Below are positions 5,730 to 11,328 of a DNA stretch of 13,123 bases, piece by piece. How positions within the stretch are numbered: the first letter of the stretch is position 1; every line of letters begins with the position of its first letter. The DNA lies in contig SCTV01000078.1 in NCBI GenBank assembly GCA_004298345.1, positions 1 to 13,123 of the forward strand, given 5' to 3'. The notes beneath the pieces were generated by a model that had not been told where the DNA came from, did no database searches, and saw only the letters and a list, made by a program, of their open reading frames with translations. The position numbers and the translations under genes were made by a program. Source of the DNA: Patescibacteria group bacterium (lineage in GTDB: Bacteria > Patescibacteriota > Minisyncoccia > Phycocordibacterales > PALSA-1337).

Positions 5730-6106
5730 GGTGCTAGTGGAGGAGAGCCCTCTCCGCGTTTGGTGCGGAAAAAAGGGTGCAGCCACCGGAGCCACCAAGG
5801 AAAAGATTTTGGCGCCTCTGGAGCACTTTCAGGCCAGACTTTCCTTGGGTTGATTGAAAGCCAGAGATCTTCGATGTGGATCTCGAGTGCCTCCCGCTGT
5901 GATCTGCCCTTACGCCAGAATTTCAAAAACCCTTTCCAAAACTCCTCTTTCTTTTTCTGGTTCCCTGGAAACGCATCCCAGAAGCGGATCTGCTCAGCCT
6001 CATTCAGACGTAGAAAGCCGAACACCCGAAACAGCTCGTGCATTTGTCTCCTGAGGTGAGCTGGGCACTGACGTTTGCGAAGTTCCAATTGTGCATTGTG
6101 TGACAT
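5711..6106 (-). CDS. Trp-rich basic orphan protein of unknown function
   Basis: A 131-residue protein with no family I can name. It is predicted soluble and helical over residues 1-90, with many charged residues and eight Trp (43, 57, 64, 82, 91, 104, 105, 108). The C-terminus has a WWLRWLHPFFRTKRG patch and a Pro/Ala-rich tail, which could meet a membrane surface or nucleic acid; this is speculation. Support for a real gene: AAAGG about 8 nt before the ATG, a TATACT -10 box (6157-6162) about 50 bp upstream, and a strong terminator whose stem contains the stop codon. It is a single-gene unit, like the other orphan genes here. Confidence 0.65.
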   Translation of the reverse strand: MSHNAQLELRKRQCPAHLRRQMHELFRVFGFLRLNEAEQIRFWDAFPGNQKKKEEFWKGFLKFWRKGRSQREALEIHIEDLWLSINPRKVWPESAPEAPKSFPWWLRWLHPFFRTKRGEGSPPLAPRATAP

Positions 6107-6156
6107 TTTTTGCCTTTCGACACAGTGTTGCCCAACAAAATTGCTTGACTAAGTCT

Positions 6157-6162
6157 AGTATA
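6157..6162 (-). promoter_or_regulatory. Putative -10 box for the Trp-rich orphan gene
   Basis: TATACT on the minus strand with no good -35 at 16-18 bp. It would give a leader of about 44 nt carrying the AAAGG ribosome-binding site. Confidence 0.35.
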
Positions 6163-6220
6163 GCTAAATAAAAATTATAGGAATAGGAACGAATGTGGAT
6201 AAGTTGGAAAAAGTACTTGC

Positions 6221-6285
6221 ATACCTGTATACCACAACTGTGCGACCGCATAGTTGTGGTATACAGGTATTTTTCATCTTTTTTC
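6221..6285 (+). terminator. Orphan 23-bp hairpin with plus-strand T-tract
   Basis: Positions 6221-6239 pair perfectly with 6252-6270, and the stem continues through a G-T pair and three more pairs to a GACC loop (about 23 bp in all). On the plus strand TTTTTC and more T-rich sequence follow at once; on the minus strand the next bases are GCAAGTAC, not a T-tract. It therefore looks like a plus-strand terminator, yet no plus-strand gene lies upstream. It may end a small RNA or block antisense transcription. Confidence 0.65.
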
Positions 6286-6398
6286 ATCTTGGGATATATT
6301 AGCTAATGAGAAATATTTTGTAATTAAGATATAGATTCAGATCACTATCCCTCCCCCGGCCGAGGCCTTCCCCTATCCTAATTTTTAATTTAAAACTT

Positions 6399-7400
6399 TT
6401 AATTTTTAGTTGCGCTCAAATACTCCTCCACAATCTCCTTCACTTCCTCCCCACTATTCGTATCCATCAGTTTTGCACGAAGCTCTTTTGCCCCATCCCA
6501 TCCATGCACATAGGCTTTGTAATGCTTTTTCATAATCGCAAAGTTCTTGATGTCACCGAGTAATTTTTCATACAACAACGTATGCTCGAGCATCACTTCA
6601 AGCCGCTCTCGCATTGCTACTTCTTTCTTCTGTGTGTCAAAAAGCCACGGGTTGCCAAAAATAGCCCGACCAAACATCACCCCATCTGCCCCACTCGCTT
6701 CGGCTTTCTGTTTCCCATCCTCGAGACTTAGCGCGTCACCATTACCGATAATAAGAGTGTCGGGAGATATTTTATCCCGCAAGGCAATTATTTCTGCCAT
6801 CAGCTCCCAATGTGCCGGCACATCTGACATTTCTTTTCGTGTTCGTAGATGTACTGTGAGTACCGGCAGTTTCAGCTCAAGCAAAAAAGCGATCCAGGTC
6901 TTGATTTCATTTTTATTGTAGCCAATTCTCGTTTTTACTGATACTGGAATATTTCCCGCACCTTCTCTCGCGGATTCTATCACCTTTCGTGCGAGCTCTG
7001 GGTCTTTTATCATGCCGGCACCAGCACATTGCTTTTCAATACTCTTGTCTGGGCAGCCCATATTAATATCTACTCCATCAAAACCGAGCTTACGAGCAAG
7101 GGCACACGCCTCACGCATCTTTTCTGGATGACCAGTAAAAAGCTGTGCCACGATCGGTCGCTGACCTTCGGTATATGCAAGGTCTCGCTCGAGCACCTTC
7201 CTACCTGGCGAACACAAACCATCCGCTGATACAAACTCTGTCCAGAGCACTGCCGGACCACCACCTTTTTTACCCATTCGGCTATACTTGGCGATTATTT
7301 CTCTAAAGGCTGTATCTGTCACATCAGCAAGTGGCGCCATGACGAAAAACGGCTCAGTGCCAGCCCGTTTCTTCACCTCTTCCCAAAAGCCTTTTATCAT
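6399..7400 (-). CDS. dus: tRNA-dihydrouridine synthase (Dus family, DusB-like)
   Basis: Flavoenzyme that reduces uridine to dihydrouridine in the tRNA D-loop using FMN and NADPH. The numbering below counts from an upstream in-frame codon at 7451. Visible marks: the N-terminal FFVMAPLADVTDTAFR (35-50), which begins the FMN-binding TIM barrel; the catalytic cysteine C133 in NMGCPDKS; SVKTRIG (171-177) with the flavin-contacting Lys; HLRTR (201-205); and the FMN phosphate loops IGNGD (235-239) and GADGVMFGRAIFGNPWLF (254-271). The C-terminal helical tRNA-binding domain follows. From the ATG at 7400 the length is 333 residues, normal for the family. That start is preferred because TG-C-TACACT (hexamer 7407-7412) places transcription exactly on its A. 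Which uridine is modified cannot be said. Confidence 0.94.
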   Translation of the reverse strand: MIKGFWEEVKKRAGTEPFFVMAPLADVTDTAFREIIAKYSRMGKKGGGPAVLWTEFVSADGLCSPGRKVLERDLAYTEGQRPIVAQLFTGHPEKMREACALARKLGFDGVDINMGCPDKSIEKQCAGAGMIKDPELARKVIESAREGAGNIPVSVKTRIGYNKNEIKTWIAFLLELKLPVLTVHLRTRKEMSDVPAHWELMAEIIALRDKISPDTLIIGNGDALSLEDGKQKAEASGADGVMFGRAIFGNPWLFDTQKKEVAMRERLEVMLEHTLLYEKLLGDIKNFAIMKKHYKAYVHGWDGAKELRAKLMDTNSGEEVKEIVEEYLSATKN

Positions 7401-7406
7401 CCGGCC

Positions 7407-7436
7407 AGTGTAGCATCGATACGCCCCTTTTCGCAA
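7407..7436 (-). promoter_or_regulatory. Predicted dus promoter (leaderless)
   Basis: On the minus strand, TTGCGA (7431-7436), an 18-bp spacer and extended -10 TG-C-TACACT (hexamer 7407-7412). The last -10 base is 7 nt from the A of the ATG at 7400. Confidence 0.5.
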
Positions 7437-7444
7437 ACTCTTTT

Positions 7445-7473
7445 TTGACATATCCTGTTTTTACTGATAGATT
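7445..7473 (+). promoter_or_regulatory. Predicted promoter of the Myb/SANT-like gene
   Basis: TTGACA (7445-7450), a perfect consensus -35, a 17-bp spacer and TG-A-TAGATT (hexamer 7468-7473). Transcription would begin near 7480 and give a leader of about 35 nt to the ATG at 7514. Confidence 0.6.
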
Positions 7474-7513
7474 ATGTTTCGGACAAAAGCTCACCTTCAG
7501 ACACACACCAACA

Positions 7514-7795
7514 ATGATTGCTGATCTCGCAACATCGAAAGGTATCGCTGACCGCCGGCGCCTGCCCAAAGCAACCCTGGAGGAAAGAAAGGCCAACAAA
7601 AAGGCTCGCGGTGAAAAGTATCGCCGAAAAGGAATTCCTGCCTGGGGTTGCCACCGAAGACGCTGGACAGCAAAAGAAGATTACCTCATCCTGCACCCGA
7701 AAGGTCTCTCTGATTTCGAACTCGGAAAATTGCTTGGTCGCTCGAGAACCTGCATTCAGGTCAGGCGTTCAAAGCTTAAGCATGGCAAGAAATAG
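7514..7795 (+). CDS. Small basic protein with a C-terminal Myb/SANT-like helix-turn-helix
   Basis: From the ATG at 7514 the product is 93 residues. The first 50 are very basic (clusters such as RRRLPKATLEERKANKKAR). The last 43 form a Myb/SANT-like three-helix unit: RRRWTAKEDYLILHP, then SDFELGKLLG, then the recognition-type helix RSRTCIQVRRSKL. This pattern is common in small DNA-binding proteins and in modules attached to phage or homing nucleases, but no nuclease motif is present here. A DNA-binding or regulatory role is inferred. The frame is open upstream to 7445, but that codon overlaps the consensus -35, so 7514 is better. I see no clear Shine-Dalgarno. The gene is divergent from dus and ends at its own terminator. 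Confidence 0.7.
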   Translation: MIADLATSKGIADRRRLPKATLEERKANKKARGEKYRRKGIPAWGCHRRRWTAKEDYLILHPKGLSDFELGKLLGRSRTCIQVRRSKLKHGKK

Positions 7796-7806
7796 CTTCT
7801 ACATCT

Positions 7807-7836
7807 ATCTCGATATCAGTCGGGATTTTTATTTAC
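7807..7836 (+). terminator. Intrinsic terminator of the Myb/SANT-like gene
   Basis: ATCTCGA (7807-7813) pairs with TCGGGAT (7820-7826, one T-G pair) across a 6-nt loop, followed by TTTTATTT. Confidence 0.65.
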
Positions 7837-7856
7837 AATAAAATTGACGCACCGCA

Positions 7857-7862
7857 TATAAT
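7857..7862 (+). promoter_or_regulatory. -10 box for the 7944-8366 gene
   Basis: A perfect TATAAT. The best -35 is TTTACA (7832-7837) at a long 19-bp spacing. TTGACG at 7844-7849 lies too close to serve. The predicted leader is about 75 nt. Confidence 0.45.
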
Positions 7863-7883
7863 ACGCTACTGTAGTTACAGCTT

Positions 7884-7927
7884 CCTTCGTTTCGAAACCC
7901 AGTCTCACACATTCAACAAAACGAAGG
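7884..7927 (+). promoter_or_regulatory. Leader hairpin upstream of the 7944-8366 gene
   Basis: CCTTCGTTT (7884-7892) pairs perfectly with AAACGAAGG (7919-7927) around a 26-nt loop, ending 16 nt before the ATG. It lies inside the predicted 5' leader and may affect stability or ribosome access. Confidence 0.5.
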
Positions 7928-7943
7928 CGCACCTCAAATTGTT

Positions 7944-8366
7944 ATGAAGAAGCCAAATGCGGTCTTTAACCTCCGGCAAATACTAAACACGATCGTGACT
8001 GGTCGAAGGATTTGGCCGGACATCAGCCTGGAAAAGATTGGTGAACGCGATACTGTGGTGGTTGATTGCACTGATGCTCACAACATCGTCTGTGCGCATG
8101 ATCACCTCAGTATGATCGAAGCTGAGATGAAAAGACTCTCGGCGCTACCGGTGACACAAGAAACGGCGGTGGCGATTCGTGACCAACTCGACTGGCTCGA
8201 CCACTACTTACCCCTCGTGCACCTGATCTACCATACCCTCATCTACGAACACAGCCCGCAGGTGCCTTATGGCCGAGGTGATCTCCGGGTGAATGACAAA
8301 GGTCGCATCACGCTCGTGATCATTCCTCAGGGTGACGAAAAGCAAAGTGAGCTTCCAGTGGCATAA
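7944..8366 (+). CDS. Orphan protein of unknown function
   Basis: A 140-residue soluble protein that I do not recognise. Residues 1-35 are basic. Residues 37-42 form a strand (TVVVDC). Residues 55-105 are helical and rich in Leu, His and Asp (SMIEAEMKRLSALPV, then QLDWLDHYLPLVHLIYHTLI). Residues 108-130 look like a beta hairpin (GRGDLRVNDKGRITLVIIPQG). There is no signal peptide or membrane span. It stands alone: TATAAT about 80 bp upstream, a folded leader, and a strong terminator 16 bp past the stop. No Shine-Dalgarno is evident. Being a single-gene unit next to a DNA-binding protein and two ferredoxins gives no firm clue to its role. Confidence 0.68.
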   Translation: MKKPNAVFNLRQILNTIVTGRRIWPDISLEKIGERDTVVVDCTDAHNIVCAHDHLSMIEAEMKRLSALPVTQETAVAIRDQLDWLDHYLPLVHLIYHTLIYEHSPQVPYGRGDLRVNDKGRITLVIIPQGDEKQSELPVA

Positions 8367-8381
8367 ACATTCACTGGCCCC

Positions 8382-8410
8382 ATCCCAATTTTTTGGGATT
8401 TTTAATTTAA
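8382..8410 (+). terminator. Intrinsic terminator of the 7944-8366 gene
   Basis: ATCCCAA (8382-8388) and TTGGGAT (8393-8399) form a perfect 7-bp stem with a TTTT loop, followed by TTTTAATTT. Confidence 0.85.
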
Positions 8411-8421
8411 AAGCCTATTTT

Positions 8422-8477
8422 GTGCTAATATAAATAAAGGTCGCTCTTCCAAACCTGCTTACTAGGAACAAGCGGCC
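8422..8477 (+). promoter_or_regulatory. Extended -10 promoter and leader hairpin of ferredoxin 1
   Basis: TG-C-TAATAT (hexamer 8426-8431) with no strong -35. In the leader, GGTCGCT (8439-8445) pairs with AGCGGCC (8471-8477, one T-G pair), enclosing a 4-bp TTCC/GGAA helix. The hairpin ends just before the ribosome-binding site. The related ferredoxin 2 has a matching GTGCTAACAT box. Confidence 0.45.
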
Positions 8478-8491
8478 AGAAAAGGAATTTT

Positions 8492-8746
8492 GTGCCAAGA
8501 GCACCAAAAAAACCTCCCGAGAAATATGCGAAAAATGCTCCCGGTGCATGGTGTGTGACTGACAAATGTGTAGCGTGCATAAAATGCACTCTCATTGTCC
8601 CGACAGTTTTTTGGCTAGATCCTGATAACGGCGGCTACGCGTATGTGCGTCGCCAACCAATAGATGAGGAAGAGGAAGCTGACTGTCGAGAAGCTCAGAG
8701 GCAATGTCCTCTCCATGCCATACAGCATAAAGTGAGCACTCCCTAA
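8492..8746 (+). CDS. Single-cluster [4Fe-4S] ferredoxin (copy 1)
   Basis: An 84-residue electron carrier. The cluster ligands fit the mono-cluster ferredoxin pattern: C26-x2-C29-x2-C32 (DKCVACIKC) and the distant C72-P73 (RQCPLHAI). Two extra cysteines, C21 and C65, flank these. The middle (GGYAYVRRQP) matches the strand typical of this class and is shared with copy 2. A Pro/Lys-rich N-terminal extension of about 18 residues precedes the domain. The start is GTG, supported by AAGGA 5 nt upstream. The stop overlaps the terminator stem. The redox partner is unknown, since no oxidoreductase lies nearby. Relative to copy 2, AP after the CxxCxxC motif reads VP here and the acidic helix differs. 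Confidence 0.88.
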   Translation: MPRAPKKPPEKYAKNAPGAWCVTDKCVACIKCTLIVPTVFWLDPDNGGYAYVRRQPIDEEEEADCREAQRQCPLHAIQHKVSTP

Positions 8747-8767
8747 GCGCACACCTTGCGCTTTTTT
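8745..8767 (+). terminator. Intrinsic terminator of ferredoxin 1
   Basis: AAGCGC (8745-8750) pairs with GCGCTT (8758-8763) across a 7-nt loop, continuing into a T-run. The stem begins within the TAA stop. Confidence 0.75.
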
Positions 8768-8769
8768 AA

Positions 8770-8825
8770 TTGTACTCTTCTGCCTGTCCGTGCTAACATA
8801 GCCAAAGCGATTTTAATAAAACGCT
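8770..8825 (+). promoter_or_regulatory. Promoter and leader hairpin of ferredoxin 2
   Basis: TTGTAC (8770-8775), an 18-bp spacer and TG-C-TAACAT (hexamer 8794-8799). The transcript should begin near 8806, directly at a hairpin (AGCG 8806-8809 and TTTT pairing with AAAA and CGCT 8822-8825, one bulged A). Confidence 0.5.
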
Positions 8826-8866
8826 CATTTTACAAAGTCGGTTAACTTTCACCAAACGGAGGTGTT

Positions 8867-9133
8867 GTGCCAGATACGAATGAGAGACACGAGTTGAATG
8901 TCGATGGTCCACTGTTTGTAGATCGAAATCTGTGCGGCGGATGCAGAGAATGCGCATCTCACGCCCCAGAAAACTTCAAGGTTGACGACAACCTTTCGGC
9001 ATATGTCCGCAAACAGCCGAAAGGTGAAAAAGAAATTAAAGCCTGCCAAAAGGCCCTCGAAGACTGTCCGAACCTCGCCATAGGAGAAGACGACGAGCCG
9101 AAACCAAAACCGAGACCCCAAGTGCGATACTAA
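8867..9133 (+). CDS. Single-cluster [4Fe-4S] ferredoxin (copy 2)
   Basis: An 88-residue electron carrier related to the gene just upstream. Ligands: C23-x2-C26-x2-C29 followed by AP (LCGGCRECASHAP) and C67-P68 (EDCPNLAI), as in Bacillus-type [4Fe-4S] ferredoxins. An extra C60 matches C65 of copy 1. The segment SAYVRKQP aligns with YAYVRRQP of copy 1. The N-terminus is acidic, not basic, and the C-terminus ends in an acidic then Lys/Pro-rich tail (DDEPKPKPRPQVRY). The start is GTG (again encoding Met-Pro) behind an excellent Shine-Dalgarno, GGAGGTG at 8858-8864, with rather tight spacing. Its own promoter and terminator suggest expression independent of copy 1. Confidence 0.9.
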   Translation: MPDTNERHELNVDGPLFVDRNLCGGCRECASHAPENFKVDDNLSAYVRKQPKGEKEIKACQKALEDCPNLAIGEDDEPKPKPRPQVRY

Positions 9134-9147
9134 TCGTGCTTTTTTAT
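9120..9147 (+). terminator. Intrinsic terminator of ferredoxin 2
   Basis: Positions 9120-9128 pair with 9133-9141 (9 bp, two G-T pairs) around the loop ACTA, then a T-run. The TAA stop lies in the loop and 3' arm. Confidence 0.75.
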
Positions 9148-9162
9148 TTCAACGAGCGAGAA

Positions 9163-9185
9163 GGCACATCGTCTATAGATGTGCC
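9163..9185 (-). terminator. Hairpin between rnc and ferredoxin 2
   Basis: GGCACATC (9163-9170) and GATGTGCC (9178-9185) form a perfect 8-bp stem with a 7-nt loop, 26 bp beyond the rnc stop. The minus strand continues TTCTCGC, a poor T-tract, so it may terminate weakly or protect the 3' end of the operon mRNA. Confidence 0.45.
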
Positions 9186-9210
9186 ATTGTGGATGCCGCG
9201 GGGGAATACT

Positions 9211-9912
9211 CTACCAAGACTTCTCCTTGAGCCCATTCTCTGCCGCCTTCTGCTCTGCTTCCTGCTTTGATGGTCCCTCTCCAGTCGCTACCTGCACGTC
9301 TCCGAGAAAAACTCCGAGTGTAAATACCTTATCATGATCTGGTCCCTCTTCTCGAATGGTTTTGTATGCTGGAGTTACCCCAAGTTTCTCCTGCGCCTGC
9401 TCCTGGAAACGACTTTTGGCATCAAGCCAGAGTTTGTTCTTTACAATATGCGCAATATCAATCAAATCAAACAAATTTCTTTTTACAAAATCTCTCGCAG
9501 ACTCATACCCCGCATCCACATAGAGTGCACCGAGCACCGCTTCAAAAGTGTCCGCGAGAATTATTTGCCTTGCTCTTCCCATATCTTTTGCTTCACCTTT
9601 TGATAAAAGCAGGTAATCATTTATGTCGAGATTGATTGCGGCCTTTGCGAGACTGTGGGTGTTGACCAGAGCCGACCGATACGAGGTAAGATCGCCTTCT
9701 GTCTTATCGGGATATTTTTTAAATAAATAGTCGGTCGAGATGAGCTCGAGCACCGCATCACCAAGAAACTCCAAACGCTCATTATGAGACATTTTCAGTC
9801 CCTTGTTTTCATTCAAATATGAACGGTGCGTAAATGCCTGCGTCAAAAGCGCTTTATCCTTAAAAGTCACTCCGGCCTTTTTTTCGAATACTGAAATATC
9901 TGTCGTTGCCAT
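9211..9912 (-). CDS. rnc: Ribonuclease III
   Basis: Double-strand-specific endoribonuclease that processes rRNA precursors and structured mRNAs. A 233-residue protein of normal length. The catalytic domain has the signature HNERLEFLGD (43-52), giving acidic residues E45, E48 and D52, plus E72, and D121 and E124 in LADTFEAVLGALYVDAGY. The double-stranded RNA-binding domain covers about residues 163-232, with the expected KSRFQEQAQEKLG and the closing helix GPSKQEAEQKAAENGL. All expected metal-binding acidic residues appear present. It starts 5 bp after the nusB-nudix stop without a visible Shine-Dalgarno, so it is probably translated from the shared rpmF-nusB-rnc message, perhaps by re-initiation. 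Confidence 0.96.
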   Translation of the reverse strand: MATTDISVFEKKAGVTFKDKALLTQAFTHRSYLNENKGLKMSHNERLEFLGDAVLELISTDYLFKKYPDKTEGDLTSYRSALVNTHSLAKAAINLDINDYLLLSKGEAKDMGRARQIILADTFEAVLGALYVDAGYESARDFVKRNLFDLIDIAHIVKNKLWLDAKSRFQEQAQEKLGVTPAYKTIREEGPDHDKVFTLGVFLGDVQVATGEGPSKQEAEQKAAENGLKEKSW

Positions 9913-9917
9913 AAAAA

Positions 9918-10820
9918 TTATTTACTAGTCAAAAGAGTGATGGCTTTGGTCACCAAAGGAAGGATGTCGTTATACAAATTGAGCTCAGCTATCTCTCCGA
10001 GCGGGAACCAGCGAAGATCGTTGAGTCCGCCACTCGTCTTGTCGAGTACCAAAGTGTCATAATCCGTTTTAGCAAGATAATATATCACCTGTTTTCGAAG
10101 CTTGCCCTTTTCTGGATCAGAGGCGATGTATTCGTTGTTGCCGAGCTTCTCTCCAGCTTTGACCACCAGACCAATTTCTTTTTGTACCACTCGCTCAATC
10201 CCCGTCTCATCACCCTCCTCCGGTGTGATGTGTCCTTTTGGCAGAGTCCAATGGCCAAAAATGTCATGCACAAAAGCAAAATTGAGCTGACCGCCGGCAT
10301 CCTTTGCATATACGACTGCCCCACCAAGCTTTTCAATGGGCATCTCTTCGTATGGAACATTTTTGAATAACTTTTTCTTGGAAACACTATCCTTGCCTGG
10401 CTCACCGATCTCTTTATAGACCGAGCCGAGCACCCCGTTTATAAATTTACTACTGTTTTCCCCACCAAACGTTTTTGCGAGCTCGATCGCTTCATTGATC
10501 GCCACTTTTGCCGGCACTTCTGCACGGTCAGAAAAGAGAAGCTCGTAGAGACCGATGCGGAGAATGTTTCGATCGATGATAGAAATCTTGTCTATCGGCC
10601 AGTCCGGTGCAGCTTTTTCAATAATCTTGTCGAGGTCAGCGCGCTTGCTCAAAAGGCTTTCGATGAGCTGCTCCATAAATGCGAAATCTCCAAGACCAGG
10701 AGCAAATTCCTCCATATTACGGACGAAAATTGCCTTGGCCTTGGAGATATCGTAGTTGCGAAAATCCCACTCAAAGAGTGATTGGAGTACTATTGATCTT
10801 GAAAGGTGCCTGTTTGCCAT
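9918..10820 (-). CDS. nusB: NusB antitermination domain fused to a C-terminal Nudix hydrolase domain
   Basis: A 300-residue two-domain protein. Residues 1-138 are NusB: RHLSRSIVLQSLFEWDF at the N-terminus, DKISIIDRNILRIGLYELLF (78-97), VPAKVAINEAIELAKTFGG (102-120) and SSKFINGVLG (123-132). NusB binds boxA RNA with NusE/S10 in rRNA antitermination. After a linker, residues 162-298 form a Nudix fold like those of Ap4A hydrolases (HWTLPKGHI; G196-L218 box). The Nudix box is degenerate: against G-x5-E-x7-R-E-U-x-E-E-x-G-U it has R210 followed by V211, and K214-E215 in place of Glu-Glu. Metal binding and hydrolysis may be reduced or altered. It lies 46 bp downstream of rpmF and 5 bp upstream of rnc, which suits a ribosome-biogenesis operon. 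Confidence 0.93.
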   Translation of the reverse strand: MANRHLSRSIVLQSLFEWDFRNYDISKAKAIFVRNMEEFAPGLGDFAFMEQLIESLLSKRADLDKIIEKAAPDWPIDKISIIDRNILRIGLYELLFSDRAEVPAKVAINEAIELAKTFGGENSSKFINGVLGSVYKEIGEPGKDSVSKKKLFKNVPYEEMPIEKLGGAVVYAKDAGGQLNFAFVHDIFGHWTLPKGHITPEEGDETGIERVVQKEIGLVVKAGEKLGNNEYIASDPEKGKLRKQVIYYLAKTDYDTLVLDKTSGGLNDLRWFPLGEIAELNLYNDILPLVTKAITLLTSK

Positions 10821-10866
10821 TTTATTTAAAGAACTGACTCTCCTAAAACCCTCGCTACTTTTGCTT

Positions 10867-11100
10867 TTATTTTGCCGTTGCTGTTTCCGTCTTTGCTTTG
10901 GCCTTCTTCTCTACTTTTGCAATCTTTGCGGTCATGTCGATGATGGTCTTGCCTCGGTATTTGCCACAATTGCCACAAGCGGTGTGTCTTTGACGCGGAG
11001 AATTACACTCACTACAGAGTGTGGTCTGAATAGCAGTGAGAGCGTGATGTGATCGTCTATTGTCCCGATGAGCTCGGGTGGCGCGCATTCGATTTACCAT
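10867..11100 (-). CDS. rpmF: 50S ribosomal protein L32
   Basis: A 77-residue ribosomal large-subunit protein. The basic N-terminus RAHRDNRRSHHALT (9-22) is the L32 signature, followed by a complete zinc ribbon C29-x2-C32-x9-C42-x2-C45. A Lys/Ala-rich tail (about 55-77) extends the usual length of about 60 residues. It is the first gene of a probable operon with nusB-nudix and rnc. The promoter on the minus strand is TTGCAA (11132-11137) with either TATACT at 16 bp or TACTAT at 18 bp (11108-11113); the second choice puts transcription at or next to the ATG, giving a leaderless mRNA. Confidence 0.94.
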   Translation of the reverse strand: MVNRMRATRAHRDNRRSHHALTAIQTTLCSECNSPRQRHTACGNCGKYRGKTIIDMTAKIAKVEKKAKAKTETATAK

Positions 11101-11107
11101 AGTTCAT

Positions 11108-11137
11108 ATAGTATATAGGGTTTTGGGAAAATTGCAA
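11108..11137 (-). promoter_or_regulatory. Predicted rpmF operon promoter
   Basis: TTGCAA with TACTAT (18 bp) or the overlapping TATACT (16 bp) on the minus strand, 8-10 nt before the rpmF ATG. A 13-bp hairpin lies immediately upstream of the -35 (11142-11171). Confidence 0.5.
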
Positions 11138-11141
11138 CCCT

Positions 11142-11171
11142 CCCCCGATTTTTGTACTCAAAAATCGGGGG
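11142..11171. repeat. 13-bp perfect hairpin upstream of the rpmF promoter
   Basis: CCCCCGATTTTTG (11142-11154) pairs perfectly with 11159-11171 around the loop TACT. Neither strand has a T-tract after the stem, and no gene ends nearby, so it is not an obvious terminator. It lies between the divergent rpmF and 11235 promoters. Confidence 0.65.
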
Positions 11172-11234
11172 GTGCCCAAATACCCTCTTCTATCAAGGTC
11201 GATAGACCGAAGCTCCACTCGAGATTTTTAAAAC

Positions 11235-11263
11235 TTGACTTTATGACCAAACGGGTGTATAAT
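11235..11263 (+). promoter_or_regulatory. Strong sigma70-like promoter for small membrane protein 1
   Basis: TTGACT (11235-11240), a 17-bp spacer and a perfect TATAAT (11258-11263). The same TTGACT-17-TATAAT arrangement precedes the paralog at 11675. Confidence 0.7.
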
Positions 11264-11328
11264 AGGGTTCGAAGTGCTCACTTGAAATGCGTCTTCACCG
11301 CAATAAACCAACTCTGATTTATGCTCGA

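Noticed and set aside
7445..9147. Integron-type gene cassette array
   Set aside because: The single-gene units recall cassettes, but each has its own promoter, the downstream hairpins are ordinary terminators, and no attC-like sites or integrase are visible.
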